Source: Petaurus breviceps papuanus (taxonomy: Eukaryota > Chordata > Mammalia > Diprotodontia > Petauridae). From it: 64,000 nt of DNA. Under the pieces are notes generated by a model that did not search any database, was not told the origin of the DNA, and saw only the letters and a list, made by a program, of their open reading frames with translations. The DNA lies in the NCBI GenBank assembly GCA_028583685.1, contig JAMXIF010001118.1, positions 2,512,080-2,576,079 of the forward strand, given 5' to 3'. The position numbers were made by a program, and so were the translations under genes. Below are positions 34,718 to 45,963 of the stretch, piece after piece (the first letter of the stretch is position 1; each line of letters starts with the position of its first letter).

Positions 34718-35586
34718 NNNNNNNNNNNNNNNNNNNNNNNNNNNNNNNNNNNNNNNNNNNNNNNNNNNNNNNNNNNNNNNNNNNNNNNNNNNNNNNNNNN
34801 NNNNNNNNNNNNNNNNNTTCCAAGGACTGAGGAGACATGGCTGTGATGCTTGTATTTTGTCTGTTTTGATGTTGTTTTGCCAGATTCATCTGCTTGTGAA
34901 GGACAGTGCTGTTGTTGCAGAGGTTCTGGAACCTTGCTGTTGGTTCAGAGTCCCTGAAGAAGGATTTTCTTATTGTATGTTTACAGAAATCCTGGAAGAT
35001 GGCCTTGCTGATATTTTCAGGGGTCCTGAGACTGTTCTGAATTGATTCATCTGAACTGATGAGGACACTAGCAATGTATATTGTGGCTTTGCTAAGCTTT
35101 GTCTCCCCAGGAACAGAGATTGCTGAGAGTTTGCCTTGGGTCAAGATGAAGAAAAGATCTCTCCTTGGGTATTGAATGCTGGGATGATATCTTAACCTTG
35201 CTGTAGCTCAGGGGTAGATGGCCTTTGTGCTCTCCACTGCCCCCTTTTGAGAAGATACTTGGCATTAACTGATGATAATTGTAATTCATTTGTGATCCAG
35301 GAAACTTGACTTTTTGTGCTCTGTGATTGACCAAATGAATATACTTTGTTTAGGATTGGAAACTAATCTGAATCTCCATTTGAGAAGAGAGACTTTGTGA
35401 TTGACTAAATGAATGTACTTTCCAGGGGTGGAGTAGTACTTGGAAATTATTGAATTATACTTGGTGAATGCTATATTTTAATTTTCTCTTTTCTGTGAAT
35501 ATTTTGCCTTAATTTGTCACTGAATAAAATGCAGAGTTATTATGCTGGTATTCTGAACTTTGGAAGTTGCCTTTGCTTGACATTAC
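34500..35586 (+). mobile_element. Probable solo retroviral LTR fossil
   Basis: A GC-richer unit of about 1.1 kb, unlike its neighbours, sits between two L2 pieces. It contains a GAGA microsatellite with a gap, has no coding capacity, and near its end carries AATAAA (about 35524) followed by some 60 bases to CATTACA, the layout of an LTR R/U5 region. It appears as a single LTR; no internal retroviral sequence flanks it. Exact edges and target duplication are unresolved, and a different non-coding transposon is possible. Confidence 0.5.
34676..34817. repeat. (AG)n microsatellite and 100-N gap
   Basis: (GA)n occupies 34676-34717 and N fills 34718-34817. Exactly 100 N usually denotes a gap of unknown size. 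Confidence 0.96.
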
Positions 35587-36052
35587 AAAGATACAATCAG
35601 TACAAAAATAATTTATTAACTGCTTAATATATACTGGGTACTGTGATAAGTGTTGGGAATAGAAAATGTGAAAAGAAAGGTCAAAAATAGTAACTGGTCT
35701 GAAGAAGATCAGTTTAAGGGAGAAGACAACAGGCAAATAACTATGTAAAAATAAGATATGTGTGTGTAATGTATATGTATAAATATATATAGAGAAAGAG
35801 ATGTATACACAGATATAGATAAATATATATGTATGTGTACATATATGTATATATAGAGAAATGTATTCATAGATGTGTGTATATATATATATATACATAT
35901 ACATATTGACTCATATAGTCATATGATAAATTGGAAATAATCACAGAAGGAAGCCATTAAGGTTAAGAAGGACCAGGAAAAATTGTTTGTTTTTTTTTCA
36001 GATGGTATGGACTTAAGATGTCTATAAGACATCCACTTTGGGAGTCTCATAT
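35587..36052 (-). mobile_element. L2 LINE, antisense, with internal TA/TG expansion
   Basis: 'atttattaactgcttaatat', 'actgggtactgtgataagtg' and 'gataaattggaaataatcac' follow the antisense L2 tail. 'gatgtctataagacatccac' near 36018 is antisense L2 ORF2. A TATG/TATA tract (35755-35905) lies inside. Two separate L2 pieces may be involved. Confidence 0.65.
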
Positions 36053-36054
36053 TA

Positions 36055-36235
36055 CATCCCAACTTCTACAAGAAGTCTTTCATGGTCTCTCTCAATGCTA
36101 CTGAAATTATCTACAAGTGATCCTGTATATGTCTTATTTGTATAGGCTGTATGATGAAGACTCAAAAGAACAGAAACACCATCCCAGTAAATGCTCCTCA
36201 AGTACAGAAGTCTGTCTTTGATGCCACCCCAGAGG
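36055..36235 (+). mobile_element. L2 LINE 3' end fragment
   Basis: 'tctacaagaagtctttcatg', 'gatcctgtatatgtcttatt', 'agtaaatgctcctcaagtac' and 'gtctgtctttgatgccaccc' follow the sense L2 3' region. This also explains a 54-codon open frame ending in a donor-like GTAAGG that would otherwise look like an exon. Confidence 0.65.
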
Positions 36236-36344
36236 AAGATCAGTGGGAATCAATATTAGCTACTATTCTTTATCCTGATCTCAAAAAAGTAAGGACAAAA
36301 CCAAAATCTCTTTAACTTTATTTTACTCTTTGTCATTCATTATT

Positions 36345-36490
36345 GATAACTAGAAATTTTAGAGGTGGGAGATCCTTGTAAATATCTAATATATATTTCA
36401 TTTTCCATATGAGGAAACTGGCATGTTTGGTTGTGGAACAATTTTTCCGAAGTTACATTGCAAGTTAGTTCCAGAGTCTAATCTTGCAAA
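36345..36490 (-). mobile_element. MIR-like SINE fragment, antisense
   Basis: 'ctagaaattttagaggtggg', 'cattttccatatgaggaaac' and 'gaagttacattgcaagttag' match an antisense MIR variant. It is strongly diverged. Confidence 0.5.
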
Positions 36491-36499
36491 CAAGTGCAG

Positions 36500-37385
36500 G
36501 GCAATTCAATTTGACATTCTCTCATAGAATGATTTTATCTCCCATGCCTATAATGCACTATCTTTTTACCTTGACTTCTTAGAATCACAAGTTTCCTCTA
36601 GAGCTTTCTTGAAAGGTCACCTCATGACGTTTTCTTATCTCTACCCCAGCTGCAAATGTCCCTTTAAATAACATTATTTATCAGACATGGGGGAGATATA
36701 TGGATGCAGACATTATAAGTATACATACCTACACATACATATATGTAGACATATATAAATTTACTTGTATGCATATATGCTATGTTTCCCAATACAACTC
36801 CCTGGAGCAAAATGTTATTTATTTTACCTTTTTCTTTTTTTGTCTTTGTAAGCTTAGGTACCAAGTACAGTATTTGATAAATTATAGAAGTTTCATAAAT
36901 GATCAGTCAATGAATGCAATGACTTTCATTAGGAAAACAGAAGATATTACTTTTTTCAACATTGGCTTAAGTGGAAAGTGATCATGATAACAAATCGTCT
37001 AGTTAGATAAGACAGTATAAGCATTACATGTTGATTTATTGATTTTTTATTTCAAGACAATTTAATGGGAAATATTCTAGCCATGAGTGAAATAATCCTG
37101 CTGATAACCATGACTTCTAATGGCAATGTAATTTTTTGTATAATGGAATAGACAGCAGTATAAGAACTTCTCAGAAAATATAGTGACACAACGAAAAAAC
37201 GACATTAATTTTGAACAATTAAGAATTTTTAGAGATTTCCTCATCTTTTTTTCCAGTTTTTTTTTCTACTTGCCCATCAAATTGCAGGGATCTCTGTAAT
37301 GATAGATGAACAAGTTTCCTGGGTATTGCTTCATTATTATAGAGATTTAACAATATCAGGTTGTACCTGTTGTACACAGTATATG
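36500..37385. other. Unassigned stretch with a TA/CA-rich tract
   Basis: A TATA/CATA-rich tract lies near 36715-36780. No gene recognised. Confidence 0.4.
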
Positions 37386-37389
37386 CCAA

Positions 37390-37709
37390 AAACATCCAAG
37401 AGGTGAAGTCTTATGCCTAGAAAATTGGCAAAAATGATGAAGAATGATAAAAACATAGATAATGCTGTATATGCTATGGAAAGACAGGTACACTAATGTA
37501 ATCTTGATTGATGTATGAATTGGTCCATCCATTCTGGAATGCAATTTAAAATTTTGCTAATGTGACTAAGTTTATCTGTTTTGTTTTGACCGAGAGATCT
37601 CACAACTGGACATAAACCTTAAGAATAACTAATGTAGAAAGAAACCCCAATATATACCAAAAATATTTATAGAGTCATGTGCAAAGAGACAGAAGGAAAG
37701 TAGATACTG
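37390..37709 (+). mobile_element. Old L1 3' UTR, left part
   Basis: 'aaaattggcaaaaatgatga', 'gaattggtccatccattctg', 'gagagatctcacaactggac' and 'aaaaatatttatagagtcat' follow the marsupial L1 3' UTR order. It stops at 'gaaagtagatactg', where another L1 piece is inserted, and resumes at 38514. Confidence 0.78.
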
Positions 37710-38513
37710 GGGTTGGAGTCAAGATGGTGGAGTAGAAACAGGACTTCCACCATTGCTCCAGCTCCCACCTCTTCCAATTCATGTAAAAGGGGATTCTGAA
37801 CAAACTTTGGAGCTACAGAACCCACAAAATGACACAGAGAAGCTAACCTCCCACTCAGGATAGCCTGGCAGGAAGCTGCCAGCACAGTACTCTGGGAGCC
37901 GAGCCCCGCCATGTGCAATGCCTGAGGTTTTAGCCTCAGGGCAGCCTGACCAGCCACTGGTTGGAGGGATTTCAGATCACCAGCAGCTGTGGCAGTTTCC
38001 AGAATTATCAACCCATAGATGCTAAGGAAAAAGTGAGAGGTCAGTGCAGTGTGGAGTTTGGGATCCAGTAGTTTGGGAGTGTGGTTGGCCTTTGCCCTGG
38101 GGCGAGAAGCAGCTGAGCTGCAGCAGCCATGCAGCCACAGCCATGTGGTTGCTTCAGCTCCTGGCATGCTGATTGTAGAGGGACCAAGCTACCAGTCTGA
38201 GGGTAATCATTTTTGCTTGGATCTGAGTGTAGGTCCTGCAGTGTGAGACAGCTTGCCAGAGCATATGGAGGCTTCAGAGAGGGCAACCAACTAATACCTT
38301 TGGCAGCTGAGAAAACCCCAGTGATTGGGACAAAGCTACCCTGTCTGGTAGCAGAGTCTTACTGTGGCAAAAAAAAAAAGCTCAAAAGTCAAGTATTTGA
38401 GTGGCAACATGAGCAGGCAAAGGAAGCAAAGCAAGCAGAGAAATCCAATTTCACACTCCATTTTGGGGATAAAAAGGATCAAAGCATGGAGCAGGAGGAA
38501 GACAGTGAAGTCA
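37710..38513 (+). mobile_element. L1 5' UTR plus ORF1 start only, with target duplications
   Basis: It begins 'ggttggagtcaagatggtgg', the marsupial L1 5' end with a YY1-like CAAGATGG. It continues through a GC-rich 5' UTR ('ttctgaacaaactttggagc', 'cagcagctgtggcagtttcc') to an ORF1-like ATG at 38409 (MSRQRKQSKQR). There it stops, with no poly-A and no 3' UTR. Flanks 37696-37709 (gaaagtagatactg) and 38514-38527 (gaaagtagatattg) match at 13 of 14, a target duplication, and the host L1 reads straight across it. L1 copies normally lose the 5' end, not the 3' end. Confidence 0.82.
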
Positions 38514-38890
38514 GAAAGTAGATATTGATTTCTTGGATGGGTAAATAATTAAACTGTGGTACAGGAACATAAATGTATCTTGCTGCCATACAGTAAGAAG
38601 AACACAGAAAAAACAAACAAGGAAGACATACTAAATGCTTCATAGACCAGAAAACAATATACACAATGATAATAACAGTAAAAATAACAACAAAAAACTA
38701 TAGAAAATAAATGCTATATAATTTTAATCGCCAAGCCTGTCTCCCCAAATAGATGAAAAAATGTAACTCCCTCTTTTTCTGTAGAGGTGGAAAGTATAAT
38801 TGTGGATGCATATATTTCAGATTCAGTTGACTTTTTGGTTTATTATTTTGAACTCTCTCAGGCTGACTCTTGAAAATGTAGGTGATGTCA
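38514..38890 (+). mobile_element. Old L1 3' UTR, right part
   Basis: It continues the L1 of 37390: 'gtagatattgatttcttgg', 'aaataattaaactgtggtac', 'gccatacagtaagaagaaca', 'aacaatatacacaatgataa' and 'tcttttt...gtagaggtgg'. These match the family's 3' UTR in order. Confidence 0.8.
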
Positions 38891-39129
38891 AAACAAAAAA
38901 AGAAAAAAATTAATTTAAAAAGTTTGAATGATCATTACTGATACCAGTTTATATTTTTTGTTTGTTTTACATGTTTTATATGTTAGGAAAATATTGATTT
39001 CAGAAATTAAGCTAGACAACTTTTTTCCTCACTGATTAATGGAAATTACTCCTCTGTCACTTTTTTCTTTATGAGATTAGATTGTTTAGAATTGTTATTT
39101 CTTATTATTTTGATATGGGTACTTTATAT

Positions 39130-39292
39130 TTAGTAATGACAATGTCTCAAAACTGGAATTACTTGGGTTTCAATCCTGCCCCTTTCACATATAAATTGTG
39201 TGACCCTATGCAACATATTCAAATTCTTAGTTCTCAAGGCAATACTCACTCTATGACTGCAAATTGCAGAGAAGATATTGAACTTTATTGAT
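39130..39292 (+). mobile_element. Marsupial SINE fragment
   Basis: 'gggtttcaatcctgcccctt', 'aattgtgtgaccctatgcaa' and 'atgactgcaaattgcagaga' are the sense order of the 'ctaagactataa' class SINE. Confidence 0.6.
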
Positions 39293-39554
39293 GAGAGTTT
39301 CTTCCTACAATTGAATCGTAGGTCCAGTCCTTATCCCCATATTTTATATGTAAGCATGCATTTTAATTGAATTTTCATTTCTGAAAGCAAATGGATAAGT
39401 ATAGTAGGTTCTAATAAATTATCTTTCATTTCTTCTCTGTTGTGAATACATCTTGTTAATTTTTAAGCTTATCTTTTTAACCACATTTCCCCCACTTTGG
39501 GGGATCAGGATAGGTAAAGGTTTATCATACGATCAGTTATTTATCTTTTCAAAT

Positions 39555-39652
39555 GTAAATTAAATGAACAGAGATCTTTTGTCCTTGAAACCACAATGAC
39601 TAGCACAGTACTTTGAATATTGTAGATGTTTAATAAATATTTGATGACTGCT
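39555..39652 (+). mobile_element. L2 LINE 3' end fragment
   Basis: 'actagcacagtactttgaat' and 'agatgtttaataaatatttg' match the L2 tail. Confidence 0.55.
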
Positions 39653-39699
39653 TTAGCAGTATCCGAAACATTACAGTACATTATCTCATTGGTATTAGT

Positions 39700-40240
39700 C
39701 TTTCACATAATTGTTTCTATGATTAATTCTTCAACTCATTAATTAATCAGAATATAATTTTAAGTCTTCATTTATATCTTTATCATATATTGCTAATCCC
39801 TGTATAAATTGCAATTTTATTATGTTATATTAAATAACTAACATTTATTGTTTATGTCTTTTTTAATTCATAATTTTAAAAATTTCATTAACACAGTTTT
39901 TCTCTTCAGAAAAATACTATGTGGGTCTGATGATATTTTTATTCTTTAGTGCTTCCATTCAGAAAACACCCTGTCTTTCTCAACTAATATTTCTAAAATT
40001 TCTTGAGTTCTATTCTTTTTTATCTTTTAGTTTTATCTATTTCTGAGAGATGAACATTAGCAACTCCTACAATTAGTGGTTTGCTGTCTCTTTATAATTA
40101 GGCTAACTTCTCCTCTGAGAATTTAGTTGTAATAAATTTGTGTGCTAGTGCATACTTAGATGAATTTATTATTGTTTCAATAATTGCCTCCAATGATTGG
40201 GATTACACCTCATTCATGCATGCTTATCATGTAATTCCTC
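39700..40240 (-). mobile_element. L1 ORF2 endonuclease region, antisense
   Basis: On the plus strand, 'ttttatctatttctgagaga', 'tagcaactcctacaattagt', 'taacttctcctctgagaatt' and 'tgtgtgctagtgcatactta' are the reverse complement of the same L1 ORF2 region seen sense at 830-1080. The part before 40000 is less certain. Confidence 0.62.
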
Positions 40241-40305
40241 TTCATGTATTTCCTTGATATTGCCATGGATGTGACCCAATGTAGTAAAATACTTCTTTAT
40301 TTTTT

Positions 40306-40601
40306 TTTTAAGGAATTGGGGTTAAGTAACTTGCTCAAGGTTACACGTCCAGTTATTTCTGTGTGTTGTGCCAAGTAACTGAGCCTGGATTCGATCTCCA
40401 GGTTATCCCAACACTGGGGCCGGCACTCTTACTTGCTTTGCCATCTGGCTGCCCCTAAGCAATTGGGGTTAAGTAACTTGCTCAAGGTTACACGGCCAGG
40501 TGTTTCTGGGTGGGTGCTAAGTGTCTGAGCCCGGATTCGATCCCCAGGTCGTCTGGACACTGGGGTCAGTGCTCTTACTCGCTGTGCCACCTGGCCGCCC
40601 C
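40306..40601 (-). mobile_element. Dimeric tRNA-derived SINE, antisense
   Basis: Two SINE monomers of about 145 bp lie head to tail (40308-40455 and 40456-40601), both antisense, each with a B-box complement (GGATTCGAT) and a CCACCTGGCCGCCCC-type head. Only the outer 3' end has a poly-A (T-run at 40300). One target duplication flanks the whole unit: atacttctttattttt at 40289-40304 and 40602-40617. The dimer therefore inserted as one molecule. CpG content is high, which suggests youth. Confidence 0.92.
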
Positions 40602-40799
40602 ATACTTCTTTATTTTTTCCTAATATTCAGAGAGTACCAAAGGAGAGTTCTAGCTGTTACTCTAGAGCTGTCACTCTTCAGTCTTGCCACATGATGCATC
40701 TGGTCAAGTAACATTCTTTAATGATGCTGTTTTCCTAGCTATATCACTATTTGTTTTTTCTTTATTCTCCCTCTCTTCTTTAGTAGTGGATTCAGTTTT

Positions 40800-41035
40800 T
40801 TGAGTACCAGTTTTCATTGGTAGACTTGGATTCAAATTACCCAATAAATACCTATTAATTCTATATACCCGGACAAGTCACTTAACATATTTAAGTTTCA
40901 TTTTCCTCAACTTTAAAATGGTATAGCAATCACAATTATTTCCGGGGTATTGTGAGAACCATGAGAGAAAAATATTTCAAAAATGAACAAATCTTAATGC
41001 ACTTTATATCAGCTATTTTAATTATTGCTATCCTC
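40800..41035 (+). mobile_element. MIR-type SINE
   Basis: 'gtagacttggattcaaatta', 'ggacaagtcacttaacatat', 'cattttcctcaactttaaaa' and 'ggggtattgtgagaaccatg' follow the sense MIR order. Confidence 0.68.
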
Positions 41036-41830
41036 TTTCTCTATTACTGAGTTTATATATCTTACATCATTCACATTTTTCCCCTGTTGTGACACGCTTT
41101 TGGAAATAACAATTTATGAAGGAAACAGTGTTGAATCAAAGCAGTATCTATCATGGACATCCCTATGTATCTGCAGCTCATAAGTCCAAAATTCACCCAT
41201 GTTCACTACTTGTTAAGGCCAGACCAATCTATCTTTTATTTTATATTTCTTCCACAACCCTCCATGCTGTGTTCCCTAGGAAACTATACATCATTTTTAG
41301 ACTGGTATGAACCTTGCTTGTAGAAAGTGGTCTCCTGTATATGTTTGTGCCCATGATCACTATCTCTTACCAGAGACAAAGAAAAGGCTCCCACCTTCTA
41401 TGGCAGTCTTCTTTAATGTTACATATTTATTTCTCCTTCATGGGCAAAGTATCCATTCTAATTTCCCACATCCTAGTCCCTCCTCTACATTGCTTTTATC
41501 TTATTTTTAAATTGTTCCCACACTTTCAAAAAGCTACATAAACATAATTTTTCTGCTCTCCTCTGACTGGGAATAAATCTCTAGCTTTCTTTTGTTTCTT
41601 GTGTCTGCTCTTCCCACTTCATTGATTTCTCACAATGTTATTCTTCTCACAAAGGGTTGATTCATTTAAAGGAGAGTCTATAATTTAGTCTGCAGAATAA
41701 TTAATTCATTTCTTATTTGTCTTTTCTTGATTCCTTAAAGTTCTTTTAAATTATTTAGCTCGTGTTTTTTCCCTTTTAATTTACCCCTTAACTGAAGCTT
41801 TTTTTTGATAAACAGTCTATTAATATGTGA
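41036..41830. other. Unassigned stretch
   Basis: Three overlapping open frames of 64-75 codons (41116-41541) lack family motifs. No repeat was placed. Confidence 0.35.
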
Positions 41831-41834
41831 AAAT

Positions 41835-43345
41835 AAATTTCATCATTGTATTTTATGTTTTAAATTAAATTTTGTTTTAAAAATCAACATATATTTATCT
41901 TATTTCTTTATCATCCAATCTTCATCTTAGGTGGGGGGGTGCAAAAATAAAAAAAAGGATGCTTATAACAAATATGCATAATCAAGCAAAAGAAAATTTC
42001 ATCATCAAGTATATCTAAAAATGTGTCTCATTTTAGATATTTTAAACTATCCCTTCTCTTTCAGAGGGTAGAAAGCATTTTTCATTAAAAGTTCTCTGGA
42101 ATCATGGTTGATCATTGAATTGATGAGAGTTCTTGATTCTTTGAAAGTTGTTAACTTTACAATATTGTCATTATATTCTAGATTTTTTCTCTTGCTTATC
42201 CTCATTTCACTGTATATCAATCCCTACATTCCTTTTGAGTTTCTGCCTTTCATCATGTCTTATGGCACAACAGTATTCCATTATATTTACTACAATTTAC
42301 TCATTCTCTAATAGATAGATAATCCCTTAGTTTCCATTTCTTTAACCCTAAGAAAAGAATCCCCCCCCCCCCAAGAGAATACTTTGTATATATGAGAAAC
42401 ATTCTTCTTTAAAAAAAATTCTTGGGGCAGCTAGGTGGCGCATTGACTAAAGCGCAGGCCCTGGAGTCGGGAGGCCCTGAGTTCGGTTCCGGCCTGAGAC
42501 ACTTAACACCCACACAAAAATACTGGCCGTGTAACCTTGGGCAAGTTACTTAACCCCAATTGCCCTCCAAAAGGAAAAAAAAAAAATTTCTTAGGGGTTA
42601 TAGGCCTAGTTATGGTATCACTGGATCAAAGGATATATACATAATACACATATATGCATATATGTATGTGTATGTACTTAGTTCAAAATTTGTTTTGCAA
42701 AATGGTTGGATCACTTTAGAGATTCATCAATAGTTTTCCCACAGCCCTTTCAACATTTGTTGGACTTTGCCAATAACATGGGTATGAGTTGCAGTCTCAG
42801 AGTTCTTTTAATTTATATTTCTCTAATAATTTGTAAGTTGTTTTATTTTTAATATGGCTATAGATACCTTTCTTTCTTTCTTTGAAGATTACCTGTTCAT
42901 ATCCTTTGACTATCAGTTGAAGAATAGCTTGTTTTTTTTATGAATTTCAGTCAATTTCTCATATATTTTGGAAATGACACCTTTATACAGGAAATTCACT
43001 ATAAACATTCTCCCCAGTTAACTATTTAGCTTCTAAGCACATGTAGATTGGCTTTATTTGTATCAAACTTTATAATTTTATATAATCAAAATTGTTCATT
43101 GAACACTCTCTAAACATTGTTTGGTTCTTACATTTAACTTTTCTTCTCTTCATAGATTTAAAAGTAATTTTTTGTCCTGCTCTTCTTATTTATTTATGAT
43201 ATGGTCTTTTATATCTAGTCATGTCTCTGTTGGGAGTTGATCCTTGTGCATTGTGAGAAGTTTTGGTATAAAAAAAAAACCTAATTTCTGTCTAACAGTT
43301 TTTCAGTATTCCTAGTAGTTTTGTCAAATAGTAAGGCTTAGCACA
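41835..43345 (-). mobile_element. L1 3' region, antisense, split by a SINE
   Basis: The antisense marsupial L1 3' order is long and continuous: 'ggttgatcattgaattgatg', 'catcatgtcttatggcacaa', 'cagtattccattatatttac', 'aaaatggttggatcacttta', 'cctgttcatatcctttgact', 'ggaaatgacacctttataca', 'attggctttatttgtatcaa' and 'tgtcaaatagtaaggcttag'. A short SINE interrupts it at 42424-42579. The left end is less certain. Confidence 0.78.
42424..42579 (+). mobile_element. Marsupial tRNA-derived SINE, short monomer
   Basis: It begins 'ggggcagctaggtggcgcat' (A box) and has 'gagttcggttccggcctgag' (B box). It ends 'ccccaattgccctccaaaag' plus poly-A. Flanks aaaaaaaattctt (42411-42423) and aaaaaaatttctt (about 42580-42592) look like a target duplication in the L1. 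Several CpGs remain, so it is young relative to its host. Confidence 0.93.
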
Positions 43346-43955
43346 GCTGTAGACTCAATAAATCTTTTCTTGATAATTTTACTTTTTCATTTTCTCCTAT
43401 TTCTCATTTCATTCTTTCTCAATTAGAATATTCTGGTCATTACTGGCTTTTATTGCTGCTGCATATTTGTTTTTAAGGAACATCTCATAAGTTTCACTTT
43501 TTGAAGGAACATAATTTTTTTTAACTCATTGGTGTTTAAGCTCATTTTTGCTGAATATTATTACTCTATCATCTTTCTTATTATGATTTTTTCTTTTAAA
43601 ATATAAATATTTGCTTGTTATCTGCTTTTTAAATTTCTACTTCTTAATCTAAGATTAAGAATATTCAGTATCCCTACCTAATATTTTCTAGTCTCATTGT
43701 CTTCCAAAACATCTAAAGGCTTAATTGGAACATCCAGTAAATTGTTCTATTGCTAATTAGCTAAAGGGAAAGGGCCATGGATAAAGATGCCCTTCAGGAA
43801 CAAGAATCCTTTCCATTATTTCCAAGTATCATATATGCTATATAATATTGTCCTTTTGAGATTACATTTTTTTCCTGAGGAGCATCAGTCTGGTGAAAAT
43901 TTGAGGATAATTAGATGTAAACATGGCTCTGTCAAAAGCTTATGCATTGAAGCTA
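43346..43955. other. Unassigned T-rich stretch
   Basis: The texture resembles antisense LINE sequence and may continue the L1 before it, but no phrase was placed. Confidence 0.35.
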
Positions 43956-43959
43956 TTCA

Positions 43960-44205
43960 AATAGATAGTAGGTAGAGAGGACAGAGAACTGACCTTGGGG
44001 TCAGGAAGACCTTAATAAAAGTCCTATCCCTGACAATATGAAGTTTGTGACAGGAGCAAATCCCTTAATCTCTCAGTTGCAGAGGCAACTCACCAAAACT
44101 GTAAGTGCAGGTGATTTGTCAATCTGCATTGGTAAAGAGAATTACCCCACTAATAGTTCTCTAGATTAACAAAATCACAGGTCTAGGCCAAAAGTTCAGC
44201 AATGT
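43960..44205 (+). mobile_element. Marsupial SINE ('ctaagactataa' class)
   Basis: 'gaccttggggtcaggaagac', 'ctctcagttgcagaggcaac', 'caatctgcattggtaaagag' and 'acaaaatcacaggtctaggc' follow the family order closely. Confidence 0.72.
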
Positions 44206-44209
44206 AAGA

Positions 44210-44345
44210 AATTACTTTGACTGTATAGGGTCACTGTTATAAAATACTGAGGAAATTGGGGGGAAATACTATTTACATAAAAAGTATAATTGGGAAATAT
44301 CTAACAAAATAAATAAAAAATAAAGTAAAACATAAGAGCATACTA
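44210..44345. mobile_element. hAT MITE fragment
   Basis: 'agtataattgggaaatatct' and 'aacaaaataaataaaaaata' match the interior of the MITEs at 20136 and 31095. The termini are not recognisable. Confidence 0.42.
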
Positions 44346-44564
44346 TTGAGAAAAGTGAGTCAAAAAAGGAATCCTAATTATGAAAAAAAAATAATTGTGT
44401 GGAGGAAGAAAAAAAAAGTTTGACTATAAGCCACTTTGTTAAAAGTTCACCAGAAAGAAAAGCTTATAATAGGATTTTATATTCAGATCTGGAAAAGCTC
44501 CAAATATATACATATTTGATAAGGAAAATCACAAAGTTAATCAAAAGTATTTCCTCCCTCTTCT

Positions 44565-44692
44565 GGATTTTGCAGATGAAGAAATAGAGTCTCACACATG
44601 TGGTATACACAAGATCACATGGCCATTAAGGATCTGTGTTGTGATTTGAGCCTTTAAATGTATGGCTCATGTGCACTTATATGATCTTCTAA
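44565..44692 (-). mobile_element. MIR-type SINE, antisense
   Basis: 'ttttgcagatgaagaaatag' and 'cacaagatcacatggccatt' match the antisense MIR core. Confidence 0.58.
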
Positions 44693-44699
44693 GACATTA

Positions 44700-45945
44700 T
44701 GGAAGTTGAGGATGATATTAAGTTATCTAACCACTCCCATGAATAGATGGAAGAACTTTTCTGAAATGTAATTAGGTGAAAAACTCAGGTTTATTAGGAA
44801 CTGGAGATAAGTATACTTAGCTGTTCATTTGCAAAGAAAACAGAACATGATTGGGCATATATATTAATTTTCCAGAAAGATGATGGAACTACTTGGCCTA
44901 TTTCTTTTTAGTTAGTAAGAACAACCCATTTTTGTGTCTCATTTTGGCAAACATAAGTGCTTTTTTATCTGATTCAATCAAATAATCCTGGATTCTGAGT
45001 CAGTTTGAAATGAGGACAGATTCTGTGATGTCTCTGGAGAGGACATCAGATATCATAACATATATTTTCAAATGAGAACTGAAACAGGTTACTTTCAGCA
45101 AAAAAAAAAAAAAATTAGGGTAGCCAAATTTTGTATATGTTCAGTTTGAGATAACTATATAAAATATGTATTCACAATAATATTCCATCTGAAAATTGAT
45201 GTGGAGACAAGGCCTTATGAGGGTATGTTTTCCTGTGTACTTTTGTCTACGGCAATTAAAGTTCTTATTTTTAAGTCTCCTTAAATGGAACTGAATCATG
45301 TAACCAAAAAATACTTCTATTGATCAAAATAGAGTTGGAAACTCACAGAAAGACAAACTGTTCAGAATATGAGATGGAGACTGTTAGGAAATAAAAACAC
45401 ATTAATCTTGGTGTTGCTCAAAATAAAGACACATGACCCCAGTGCTTCTGCTGGGGCACAGGAATCCCAGACTTTAATATGAAACTACCAAGAGCTAAGT
45501 GAACCTAATATATTAAATACGGATTTTAAAAATAGTATTTTTTTTTCTTTTTCAGAGATAAAAATAATGCAGTAACTAAGGCAGGGAAAACAACTTCAGA
45601 GTTCCCAACACACCCCCACTGACACACCAATATTCTGCTGGGATCTTTGAATTGTGATCCTTCACAACAGATGTCAGTAGTCAAGAAATACAAATATAAT
45701 CATTTCCAAAATTAGTCACGGAACACAAGGAAAAAAGAAGATGATGATGGTGGCTATCCTCCCCCCCCCCTTTTTTAAAGATCAAATTTCTCATTAAAAA
45801 AAAATACCTAATATTTTTCTCCTTTTCCATTCCAAAGCTGGAAACTTCTGCAAAACTAACCAATGCATTAAACAACTGATGTCACCAATAATAATGTAGC
45901 ATATTCACAATGCAAATGCCCTGCAAAGAAAGGTGGGTGAATGCC
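44700..45945. other. Unassigned stretch
   Basis: No gene recognised. A short CCCCAG/CTGGGG hairpin lies near 45438-45457 and a C-run near 45761-45770. Confidence 0.4.
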
Positions 45946-45963
45946 TTTTCATTTCTCCTTTTT

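Noticed and set aside
36151-36315. 54-codon plus-strand frame (MMKTQKNRNTIPVNAPQVQ...) followed by a donor-like GTAAGG, looking like a first coding exon
   Set aside because: The underlying DNA follows the sense L2 3' region in order (agctcct..ag..cagg..tgtcttt..ccccag), so the frame is a chance reading through a repeat.
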